7,668 nucleotides of DNA from Smithella sp. UBA2180. GTDB lineage: Bacteria > Desulfobacterota > Syntrophia > Syntrophales > Smithellaceae. Both the position numbers and the translations under genes were made by a program. Positions 1 through 5,884 of this stretch are shown here, piece after piece. The notes beneath the pieces were generated by a model that was not told where the DNA came from, made no database searches, and saw nothing but the letters and a program-made list of their open reading frames with translations. The first letter of the stretch is position 1. Each line of letters starts with the position of its first letter. The stretch covers positions 1 through 7,668 of the forward strand of contig DCVU01000188.1 in the NCBI GenBank assembly GCA_002327415.1, written 5' to 3'.

Positions 1-19
1 AAAAGAGTAATCTTTCCAT
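1..19 (-). CDS. Possible start of a further operon gene, cut by the left edge
   Basis: An ATG at 19 lies 7 bases after the aminotransferase stop and reads M-E-R-L-L-F before the window ends. An AGGA sits directly against the ATG, which is too close for a good ribosome binding site, so the true start of any next gene may be elsewhere. Six residues cannot be assigned to a family. The only support is position: same strand, tight spacing, and no terminator hairpin visible in the few bases after the aminotransferase. Confidence 0.2.
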
Positions 20-26
20 TCCTAAA

Positions 27-1208
27 TCAAGCGCTCTCTTTGTTGGCTTCCGCGAATCCCTTCATGGAATTGACTATTGTCGCATCATCAACGCAGTAAG
101 CGATACGAAAGTAGCCGGGGCCGCCGAAACCACTGCCGGGCACGGCAAGAATATTTTTCTGCAAAAGTATTTTGACAAATTTTACGTCATCGGGAATCGG
201 GCTTTTTACAAATAAATAAAATGCTCCCTGCGGTTTTACAAATTTGTATCCTGCTTTAGCCAAACCCGCACAAAGCAGATCGCGTTTTTTCTGATAAACT
301 TTCACATCAACAGCCACATCCTGAAGTCGGGCAATTATCCGCTGCATCAGCGCCGGAGCATGCACAAAGCCCATAATTCTCGTGCATAAAATCAGCGCGC
401 TGATTAAATTATCTGCTTCATGAATCTTCGGATTAACGGCAATATAACCAATTCGTTCTCCCGGCAAAGACAGCGTCTTGGAATAAGAGTAGGCAACAAT
501 GCTGTTGGGATATGCCTTCAATACACTGGGAACGGTAACACCATCAAAGACTATCTCCGCGTATGGTTCATCAGATATAAGGTATATTGCCTTATTGTAT
601 GCCCTGCCCTTTTCTTTCAGCAGCCTGGCTAATTCAGCAATATTTTTTTTACTGTAAACCTTTCCAGTTGGATTATTGGGCGAATTAATGATAATCGCTT
701 TTGTCCTTCTGTTAATCGCCTTGGAAATGGCGGCGATATCCAAAGAAAAATCCGTTTTGGTTTGGGCATACTTGATGACGCCACCATAATTTTCAATGTA
801 AAAAGGATATTCGACAAAGAAAGGTTTAAGAACAATCACTTCATCGCCGGGATCAAGGAGTGCCTTAAAAATGACATTTAATGCGCCACCCGCGCCGCAG
901 GACATCACAATATGATCTGCTGACATCTTCAATCCGGTTGTTCTGCTGATTTTACCGGCAATAGCCTGTCTTGTTTCCGAATATCCGGCATTGGGCGTAT
1001 AACCGTGCTTAAGAGGAATAATCTCAGCCGCGAGTTTAATCAGCTCCCGTTTAAATTCACCCGGCTGCTCCACGTTGGGATTACCCAGGCTGAAGTCATA
1101 AACCTTGTCCGCACCATATTTCTTTTTGAGAAGAATTCCTTCTTCAAACATTTTTCTGATCATCGATGATTGAGAAATTGATGATTTGATCTTTTTAGCA
1201 ATAGTCAT
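27..1208 (-). CDS. Class I/II PLP-dependent aminotransferase (aspartate aminotransferase-like)
   Basis: This is a 393-residue fold-type I aminotransferase, full length for the family. It should transfer an amino group between an amino acid and a 2-oxoacid in the cytoplasm. The cofactor residues are all visible: the N-terminal FSLGNP segment (39-44), SPNNPTG (176-182), ISDEPY with Asp213 for the pyridine nitrogen, SYSK with the Schiff-base Lys244, the following G-E-R-I-G-Y with Arg252 for the phosphate, and the C-terminal F-R-I with Arg368 for the substrate carboxylate. The sequence resembles the AspC-like enzymes common in deltaproteobacteria and clostridia. Substrate specificity (Asp, Ala, aromatic or other) cannot be read from the sequence, so no symbol is given. 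Its ATG overlaps the stop of the preceding membrane-protein gene as ATGA, with an AAGGCGA about 6 bases upstream, so translation is probably coupled. No neighbour hints at a biosynthetic pathway. Confidence 0.93.
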   Translation of the reverse strand: MTIAKKIKSSISQSSMIRKMFEEGILLKKKYGADKVYDFSLGNPNVEQPGEFKRELIKLAAEIIPLKHGYTPNAGYSETRQAIAGKISRTTGLKMSADHIVMSCGAGGALNVIFKALLDPGDEVIVLKPFFVEYPFYIENYGGVIKYAQTKTDFSLDIAAISKAINRRTKAIIINSPNNPTGKVYSKKNIAELARLLKEKGRAYNKAIYLISDEPYAEIVFDGVTVPSVLKAYPNSIVAYSYSKTLSLPGERIGYIAVNPKIHEADNLISALILCTRIMGFVHAPALMQRIIARLQDVAVDVKVYQKKRDLLCAGLAKAGYKFVKPQGAFYLFVKSPIPDDVKFVKILLQKNILAVPGSGFGGPGYFRIAYCVDDATIVNSMKGFAEANKESA

Positions 1209-1513
1209 TTCTTTCGCCTTAATATAACAAATATTCCCAGTAAAACCAGCACTGCAGGCAATAAATATTTGTTGAATTTGGAAAGTTCAATACCATAAAA
1301 TTCATTTGCGAGAAATAATCCTCCCGCAATAGTGATAAACCAGCCGCCAAAATCTTTTACTCTCTGAATAATTGTGGATATTCCAATAACAATTATCAAT
1401 ATCGGCCATGTTTGACCAAAATGATAGTTTGTTGTTCTGCCTACAAAAATTAAAACACCTAGCGTAATTAAAATGAGTCCACCGGTAAGAATATTGCGCT
1501 TTTCGTTTGGCAT
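1205..1513 (-). CDS. Small four-helix membrane protein, DUF5668 / LiaF N-terminal-like
   Basis: With the ATG at 1513 this is a 102-residue protein that is nearly all membrane. Four hydrophobic segments lie at about residues 8-25, 35-51, 56-72 and 83-98, and the tail ends in Arg-Arg-Lys-Lys, which should stay in the cytoplasm. The repeated G-G-L/I-x-L-I-x-x-G pattern and pairwise helices resemble the DUF5668 / LiaI-LiaF-like transmembrane region. In LiaF that region accompanies envelope-stress sensing. Here the extracytoplasmic or DNA-binding partner domains are absent. A TTG at 1528 would extend the frame by five residues, but GGAGGG lies 7 bases before the ATG and would be inside that extension, so the ATG is preferred. 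It follows the nfeD-slipin pair and overlaps the aminotransferase by 4 bases. A role in the same membrane module is inferred from position only. Confidence 0.82.
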   Translation of the reverse strand: MPNEKRNILTGGLILITLGVLIFVGRTTNYHFGQTWPILIIVIGISTIIQRVKDFGGWFITIAGGLFLANEFYGIELSKFNKYLLPAVLVLLGIFVILRRKK

Positions 1514-1520
1514 AAGTTTT

Positions 1521-1526
1521 CCCTCC
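1521..1526 (-). promoter_or_regulatory. Ribosome binding site that fixes the small membrane protein start
   Basis: On the minus strand GGAGGG is followed by 7 bases and then ATG (1513). The longer frame starting with TTG at 1528 would bury this site in its second and third codons, so the ATG is the better start. Confidence 0.75.
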
Positions 1527-1546
1527 AAAAATAAATTATATTTTGC

Positions 1547-1570
1547 AGGCAGGAGTTTGTACTCCTGCCT
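1547..1570. repeat. Perfect 10-bp inverted repeat (intercistronic hairpin)
   Basis: AGGCAGGAGT (1547-1556) is followed by a 4-base loop TTGT and the exact complement ACTCCTGCCT (1561-1570). It lies between the slipin stop (1579) and the ribosome binding site of the next gene (1521-1526). In the minus-strand transcript the stem is followed by GCAAAATATAATTT, not a run of U, so a classical intrinsic terminator is unlikely. Plausible roles are protection of the upstream mRNA from 3' exonucleases, partial attenuation, or a copy of a dispersed REP-like palindrome. Which of these applies cannot be decided from one copy. Confidence 0.8.
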
Positions 1571-1578
1571 TACATCAT

Positions 1579-2343
1579 TTACAATTTTTCAGCCAACTTC
1601 AAAAATGGTTTAAATAAATCAATGGGTATTGGAAATAACGTTGTGGAATTATTTTCCGAAGCGATTTGATTCAACGTCTGCAAATAACGTAATTGCAGTG
1701 ACATCGGCTGAGTCTCCATCAGAGCAGCAGCTTCAATTAATTTTTGCGCGGCCTGGAATTCCCCTTCAGCGTTGATAACCTTGGCACGACGTTCTCTCTC
1801 CGCTTCCGCCTGCTTGGCTATTGCCCGTTTCATCTCTTCAGGCAGATCTATCTGTTTCACTTCGACCCTGTCGACTTTTATTCCCCAAGGCTCGGTACTA
1901 CGATCCAGGATTCCCTGCAAGGTTAAATTAATCTTCTCTCTTTCCGACAGAATTTCATCCAGCTCCACCTGACCGCAGACACTTCTCAGGCTTGTCTGAG
2001 CCTGTTGAGATGTCGCATAAAGAAAATTCTCCACTTTGATAATGGCCGCACTAGCATCTAAAACCGTGTAGAATACTACGGCATTGACTTTAATGGACAC
2101 GTTATCCCGGGTAATGACATCCTGCGGAGGAACCTCCATGGTAATTGTTCGCATATCGACCTTAACCATTTTATCCACAACGGGTATCAAAATAATAAGG
2201 CCTGGTCCCTTTGTAGCAATCACTCTCCCCAGACGGAAAATGACGCCTCTTTCATACTCATTTAAAATACGAATCGCCGAGGCTAAAAACATAACTACCA
2301 GTACAATAATAACTATTGTCGGCATAGATATAGCTCCAATCAT
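1579..2343 (-). CDS. Slipin: stomatin/prohibitin (SPFH) family membrane protein
   Basis: This 254-residue protein is a bacterial slipin of usual length. It has one N-terminal membrane helix (about 7-25). Next comes the classic stomatin opening N-E-Y-E-R-G-V-I-F-R-L-G-R (28-40), the SPFH/band 7 domain to about 165, an Ala/Glu/Arg-rich helical coiled-coil stretch (about 168-210), and a C-terminal hydrophobic segment F-P-I-P-I-D-L-F (237-244). Slipins form large ring or cage oligomers at the cytoplasmic membrane and organise membrane microdomains. In Pyrococcus horikoshii the partner protease 1510-N cleaves the hydrophobic C-terminal part of the stomatin homologue, and an equivalent segment is present here. 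The gene follows the nfeD protease gene by 32 bases, the usual pairing, with AGGAGG 9 bases before its ATG. HflC or QmcA are related alternatives, but the length and NfeD partner favour slipin. Confidence 0.94.
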   Translation of the reverse strand: MIGAISMPTIVIIVLVVMFLASAIRILNEYERGVIFRLGRVIATKGPGLIILIPVVDKMVKVDMRTITMEVPPQDVITRDNVSIKVNAVVFYTVLDASAAIIKVENFLYATSQQAQTSLRSVCGQVELDEILSEREKINLTLQGILDRSTEPWGIKVDRVEVKQIDLPEEMKRAIAKQAEAERERRAKVINAEGEFQAAQKLIEAAALMETQPMSLQLRYLQTLNQIASENNSTTLFPIPIDLFKPFLKLAEKL

Positions 2344-2375
2344 TTTTAATATCCTCCTTTAATTTATCTCTAAAA

Positions 2376-3686
2376 TTATTGTTCTTTCCTTATTCCTTCC
2401 ACTATCAGGCTCAGACCTTCAACTTTAACAACTCTTACTTTTGCTCCTTTTTTTATTGGCTTTTCACTTGTCGCCGTCCAGTATTGTCCTTGTAAAAACA
2501 CTTTCCCTTCATTGGCAATGTCTGTTAGCGTTTCAGCTTCAGTTCCTATCATTGATTCGGCACCGTTCAAGGGTTTCCGCAATTGCGCTTTTATCGCCAT
2601 CAAACTAATAACGATAAAAAAGCCGGAAATCAGTATTATCGAGGGAATTAAAACCTGCAAAGAAAGACGCATTGCGGGCTCCGGCGTATCAAATAACAAT
2701 AATGATCCCATAATTAGTGAAATTACACCTCCAACAGTAAGCATTCCATGACTCATAACTTTTATTTCCGCAATAAATAAAATTACACCGAAAATTATCA
2801 GCAGTATCCCCGAATAATTTACCGGCAAAGTGGACAGGCCAAAAAACGCCAGCAAAAGCGATATACCGCCGATTACTCCTGGCAAAATCGCACCGGGTGT
2901 GGATAATTCAAAGTAAAGTCCCGCCAGTCCTATTAACAAAAGGATGTAAGAAATATTGGGATCGGAAATAGCCGCAAGCACTCCCTGACGCGTTCCCATT
3001 TTCTTATTATTAATTACGGCATTTTTTGTTGATATCTTCTTTTTGCCCTTGGCCAGATTTACTTCTTTTTGATCGATGGCAGCTAAAAGTTTGTCGATAT
3101 CGGGAGCTACAAAATCAATAACGTTTAATTTCAGCGCTTCTTCGGCGGTTATTGATTCACTTTTGCGCACAGCTTTTTCCACCCATTCTTCCGAGCGGCC
3201 CCTTGTTTTAGCAATACTCCGAACGTAAGCGGCGGCGTCATTCTCAATTTTTTCGGACATGGTTTTATCCTTGTCTCCTGTCGAACCACCAATACCGATA
3301 GACACAGGATGAGCGGCGCCGATATTTGTACCGGGAGCCATTGCGGCTATATGTGCGGCTTCCGTAATAATGACTCCCGCAGATGCGGCGCGGGCTCCGG
3401 AAGGAGAAACGAAAACGATTACCGGCAGGGGCGCATTAAGAATGCTTTTGGCTATATCGCGCATCGCTGTATCCATGCCGCCCGGGGTATCAAGTAAGAT
3501 TATCAGTCCTTCAGCTTCCGCCTGTTGCGCATCTTTTATACTATTGGCAACATATTTTGCTGTCGGCGATGTAATAACGCCATCAATTGTAATAACATTA
3601 AATACCGGTTTCTTCTCTTCGGCCAAAGCTCCAAAACTCATGGCTATTAAAACCGCAATCAATGTGAAAATAATTTTCTTGAACAT
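2376..3686 (-). CDS. Full-length NfeD / ClpP-class membrane serine protease (stomatin operon partner protein)
   Basis: From the ATG at 3686 the product is 436 residues. A signal peptide (1-22, ending F-G-A-L-A) leads into a ClpP-like protease domain (about 27-205). Five membrane helices follow between about 245 and 365, then a C-terminal NfeD OB-fold domain (about 380-436) on the cytoplasmic side. The protease has the Ser-Lys dyad of the Pyrococcus 1510-N type: Ser102 in A-A-S-A-G and Lys146 in S-E-K-I. It also has the oxyanion-type D-T-P-G-G loop (66-70) and the M-A-P-G-T-N-I-G-A segment (about 116-124). The likely substrate is the slipin encoded next, so the two probably act together in membrane protein quality control or microdomain regulation. 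An ATG at 3707 adds seven residues, but the shorter start has a strong AAGAGGTG 5 bases upstream and gives a clean signal peptide. The gene lies 32 bases after the uracil-DNA glycosylase stop. Confidence 0.94.
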   Translation of the reverse strand: MFKKIIFTLIAVLIAMSFGALAEEKKPVFNVITIDGVITSPTAKYVANSIKDAQQAEAEGLIILLDTPGGMDTAMRDIAKSILNAPLPVIVFVSPSGARAASAGVIITEAAHIAAMAPGTNIGAAHPVSIGIGGSTGDKDKTMSEKIENDAAAYVRSIAKTRGRSEEWVEKAVRKSESITAEEALKLNVIDFVAPDIDKLLAAIDQKEVNLAKGKKKISTKNAVINNKKMGTRQGVLAAISDPNISYILLLIGLAGLYFELSTPGAILPGVIGGISLLLAFFGLSTLPVNYSGILLIIFGVILFIAEIKVMSHGMLTVGGVISLIMGSLLLFDTPEPAMRLSLQVLIPSIILISGFFIVISLMAIKAQLRKPLNGAESMIGTEAETLTDIANEGKVFLQGQYWTATSEKPIKKGAKVRVVKVEGLSLIVEGIRKEQ

Positions 3687-3691
3687 TGTTT

Positions 3692-3699
3692 CACCTCTT
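3692..3699 (-). promoter_or_regulatory. Ribosome binding site that fixes the nfeD start
   Basis: AAGAGGTG on the minus strand is followed by AAACA and the ATG at 3686. It overlaps codons that the longer 3707 start would translate. The shorter start also puts Met-Phe-Lys-Lys directly before the hydrophobic signal core. Confidence 0.75.
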
Positions 3700-3718
3700 T
3701 TGCTCATTGTCTTGGTTA

Positions 3719-4441
3719 TTAAGGCTGAGTTTCCTTCATAATCATCTGGACATCTTCCCAGACAGGCTTTTTAGCCGATTGGTTTCTTAAAAGATATGCC
3801 GGATGATATGTCGGCATTAATTTTATTCCTTCATAGGAATGAAAACGGCCGCGTAACGCGGATATGGGTATATCAGTCTTTAAAAGTGTCTGAGCGGCAA
3901 AAGTTCCTAAAGCGCAGATTATTTTTGGCGAAATAATCTGCAGTTGCTTTTTTAAAAATGGCTCACACTTGCATATTTCATCGGGCAGGGGGTTACGGTT
4001 GCCCGGTGGACGGCATTTAAGTATATTGCAGATATAAACATCTTTGCGCTCAAGTTTCATTCCCTTGACGATAATATCAGTTAACAGCTGTCCGGCGCGG
4101 CCTACAAAGGGCAATCCCTGCTCATCCTCATCAGCACCGGGCGCCTCACCGACGAAAACTATCTGCGCATGGGGATTGCCGTCGCCAAAAACAAGATTGT
4201 GTCTTGTTTTTCCAAGAGGACAAAGCTGGCAATTTGCCATCTCCTGACAAGTTATTTTTAACTGTTCCTCTTTATTTTTTAAACTGTCTTTCGATTTTTT
4301 AATTGCTTGAGGTTTTTTCTTCCATTCAATCCCGACGGACAAACTGCCTTGGTTTAACACGTACCCCTTGAGCGCTTTAACGGATTTCAGCAATTCCGCC
4401 TGCAACTCATTTCCTGACCTGCCTGAAATAATTTTATCCAT
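3719..4441 (-). CDS. Family 4 (type IV) uracil-DNA glycosylase with an iron-sulfur cluster
   Basis: This 240-residue enzyme should remove uracil from DNA in the cytoplasm as the first step of base excision repair. The family marks are clear. Four cluster cysteines are spaced as in Thermus UDGa: Cys71 and Cys74 (C-x2-C), then Cys143 in K-C-R-P-P-G-N-R and Cys159 (C-x15-C). Motif A is G-E-A-P-G-A-D-E-D (98-106), followed by G-L-P-F-V-G-R-A-G. The uracil-binding loop is T-Y-H-P-A-Y-L-L-R-N, with His213. The catalytic core starts near residue 65. The first 60 or so residues are a lysine-rich extension that compact family members lack. There is no internal Met before the core except Met69, and the ATG overlaps the coaBC stop by one base (TAATG), so the extension is probably real. 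The coaBC overlap suggests coupled translation. Confidence 0.95.
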   Translation of the reverse strand: MDKIISGRSGNELQAELLKSVKALKGYVLNQGSLSVGIEWKKKPQAIKKSKDSLKNKEEQLKITCQEMANCQLCPLGKTRHNLVFGDGNPHAQIVFVGEAPGADEDEQGLPFVGRAGQLLTDIIVKGMKLERKDVYICNILKCRPPGNRNPLPDEICKCEPFLKKQLQIISPKIICALGTFAAQTLLKTDIPISALRGRFHSYEGIKLMPTYHPAYLLRNQSAKKPVWEDVQMIMKETQP

Positions 4442-5652
4442 TACTTTTTGTTTCTAACCTTCCCGTCGATTATTTTCTTTACGCGATCAAGAATTGCGTC
4501 TGCCGCTTCGATCTTAGTCATTTTATCAAAAGATTCCGCTTTGCCCGTACGGTCAATTATCGTAATTATATTTGTATCTGTACGGAAACCTGCGCCCTCT
4601 TCCCGCAAATTATTGGCGACAATCAAATCCATATTTTTCTTCTTCAGTTTTCCCCGGGCATTGACCAACAGATTTTGAGTCTCCATCGCAAAACCAACTA
4701 GTATACGTCCGCCTTTATTCCTTCCGAGATCGGCAATGATATCCGGATTATTTTTCAACTCCAGAGAAAGAGTTTTTTTATCTTTTTTTATTTTTTCCGC
4801 AGCTGATATTTGGGGAGAATAATCAGCAACGGCAGCGGCTTTAATAATAATTGCAGCTTTTTTATAATTATCCATCACGGCTTTATGCATTTCTTTTGCC
4901 GTGCGCACCCTGATGATTTTTTCCACCGGTGGCAAAGGAAGATTTGTCGGACCGCTTATTAAAGTAACTTCAGCGCCTCTTCTGTGGGCCGCGACTGCCA
5001 GTGCGTAGCCCATCTTACCCGATGACAAGTTGGTAATAAAACGAACCGGATCTAACGGTTCTTCGGTAGGGCCGGCCGTAATTAGAATTTTCACGCCGGC
5101 GAAGTCTTTGGGAGTAAGAAGGGTTTCTATTGCTTCTACAATTTCCGCAATCTCCGGGAGACGTCCCTTACCCTTTGTCTTGCATGCAAGCTCGCCCTCA
5201 GCACTTTCCATTACAGTGTAACCGAATTTTTTAAGTTTATTTATATTTTTCTGGACGATGGGATTGGCAAGCATTTTGTCATTCATGGCCGGACAAATAA
5301 GCGTTGGTTTTTCCTGTGCCATAATTGTGGTGGATAACAAATCATCGCCAATCCCCGAAGCAATCTTCCCGATTATGTTTGCCGTTGCGGGCGCGATGAC
5401 AAAAGCGTCGGCAAATTCCGCAAGCGTTATATGTGCCATTTCATATTTATCCACCGGAACAAACATATCCGTATAGACCTGGTTCTGCGAAAGGGTTTGC
5501 AGTGTTAAAGGAGTGATAAATTCCTTTGCGCTTTTGGTCATGATGACTTTTACCTGCGCCCCTGACTTGATGAGCGCGCGAATTAATTCCGCCGCTTTGT
5601 AGGCTGCAATTCCTCCGGTAACACCTAAAACAATTTTTTTGTTTGCAAGCAT
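4441..5652 (-). CDS. coaBC: Bifunctional phosphopantothenoylcysteine decarboxylase / phosphopantothenate-cysteine ligase
   Basis: CoaBC carries out two consecutive coenzyme A steps. The C-terminal CoaB half joins cysteine to 4'-phosphopantothenate using CTP. The N-terminal flavin-dependent CoaC half then decarboxylates the product to 4'-phosphopantetheine. At 403 residues it has family length. The CoaC half (1 to about 180) shows the FMN loop T-G-G-I-A-A-Y-K, catalytic His74 in M-A-H-I, the P-A-M-N motif with Asn124, and the substrate clamp G-E-L-A-C-K with Cys157. These match His75, Asn125 and Cys158 of E. coli. The CoaB half (about 185-403) shows I-T-A-G-P-T-E-E-P-L-D-P-V-R, then I-T-N with Asn208, A-A-A-V-A-D-Y, and K-I-K-K with Lys289. 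All key residues are intact, so it should be active. It is first in the minus-strand operon, about 60 bases from the predicted transcription start. The ribosome binding site is weak. Confidence 0.97.
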   Translation of the reverse strand: MLANKKIVLGVTGGIAAYKAAELIRALIKSGAQVKVIMTKSAKEFITPLTLQTLSQNQVYTDMFVPVDKYEMAHITLAEFADAFVIAPATANIIGKIASGIGDDLLSTTIMAQEKPTLICPAMNDKMLANPIVQKNINKLKKFGYTVMESAEGELACKTKGKGRLPEIAEIVEAIETLLTPKDFAGVKILITAGPTEEPLDPVRFITNLSSGKMGYALAVAAHRRGAEVTLISGPTNLPLPPVEKIIRVRTAKEMHKAVMDNYKKAAIIIKAAAVADYSPQISAAEKIKKDKKTLSLELKNNPDIIADLGRNKGGRILVGFAMETQNLLVNARGKLKKKNMDLIVANNLREEGAGFRTDTNIITIIDRTGKAESFDKMTKIEAADAILDRVKKIIDGKVRNKK

Positions 5653-5720
5653 ATTTCCAATCTCACAAGTAATTTTTTTACTAGCTTCAATGCATAAAGC
5701 CTCTTGCTACTTTAAGTTAA

Positions 5721-5749
5721 AATATAACAGTGCTTCTTAACAATATCAA
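5721..5749 (-). promoter_or_regulatory. Predicted sigma70-type promoter of the coaBC operon
   Basis: Reading the minus strand, TTGATA (-35, 5744-5749) is separated by exactly 17 bases from TATATT (-10, 5721-5726). A TG one base before the -10 makes it an extended -10 element. Each hexamer matches the consensus at 5 of 6 positions. Transcription would start near 5714, leaving a leader of about 60 bases before coaBC. I see no other convincing promoter between the six genes, so this may drive them all. Confidence 0.6.
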
Positions 5750-5779
5750 GGCATAATTATCTTCAATATATTTTAGAAA

Positions 5780-5796
5780 AGTTAAGGCATTTAACT
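5780..5796. promoter_or_regulatory. Inverted repeat midway between the divergent promoters, possible operator
   Basis: AGTTAA (5780-5785) and its complement TTAACT (5791-5796) flank the 5-base spacer GGCAT. The site lies 30 bases upstream of the coaBC -35 and 20 bases upstream of the M23 gene -35, where an activator or a shared regulator could bind. The arms are short and AT-rich and could arise by chance in a 232-bp intergenic region. No known operator is recognised. Confidence 0.2.
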
Positions 5797-5816
5797 AACT
5801 TGGGGGTAGATTTATC

Positions 5817-5845
5817 TTGCAAAACATTATTAAAGCTATTATAAG
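5817..5845 (+). promoter_or_regulatory. Predicted sigma70-type promoter of the M23 peptidase gene
   Basis: TTGCAA (-35, 5817-5822) and TATAAG (-10, 5840-5845) are 17 bases apart and match consensus at 4 and 5 of 6 positions. The start would be near 5852, giving a leader of about 30 bases. AGGGG (5874-5878) is 6 bases before the ATG at 5885. Confidence 0.5.
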
Positions 5846-5884
5846 CCCCGGAGACGTATCATCTCACATTTTTAGGGGATTACT

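Noticed and set aside
1547..1570. The intercistronic hairpin as an intrinsic terminator
   Set aside because: On neither strand is the stem followed directly by a run of T, so I list it as an inverted repeat of unknown role.
2084..2362. Plus-strand open frame opposite the slipin N terminus
   Set aside because: Antisense to the conserved SPFH coding region. The hydrophobic stretch is a by-product of the opposite strand.
3370..3741. Plus-strand open frame of 123 codons opposite nfeD
   Set aside because: It lies wholly antisense to the signal peptide and protease domain of a clearly conserved gene and its translation resembles no known family. It is an antisense shadow.
5748..5790. Direct repeat AAGGCAT (5748-5754 and 5784-5790) as paired regulator sites
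   Set aside because: A seven-base repeat is expected by chance in a region of this size, and the 36-base period does not place both copies on the same DNA face.
5846..5878. CCCC (5846-5849) pairing with GGGG of the M23 ribosome binding site as a translation switch
   Set aside because: The CCCC lies before the predicted transcription start near 5852, so it would not be in the mRNA.
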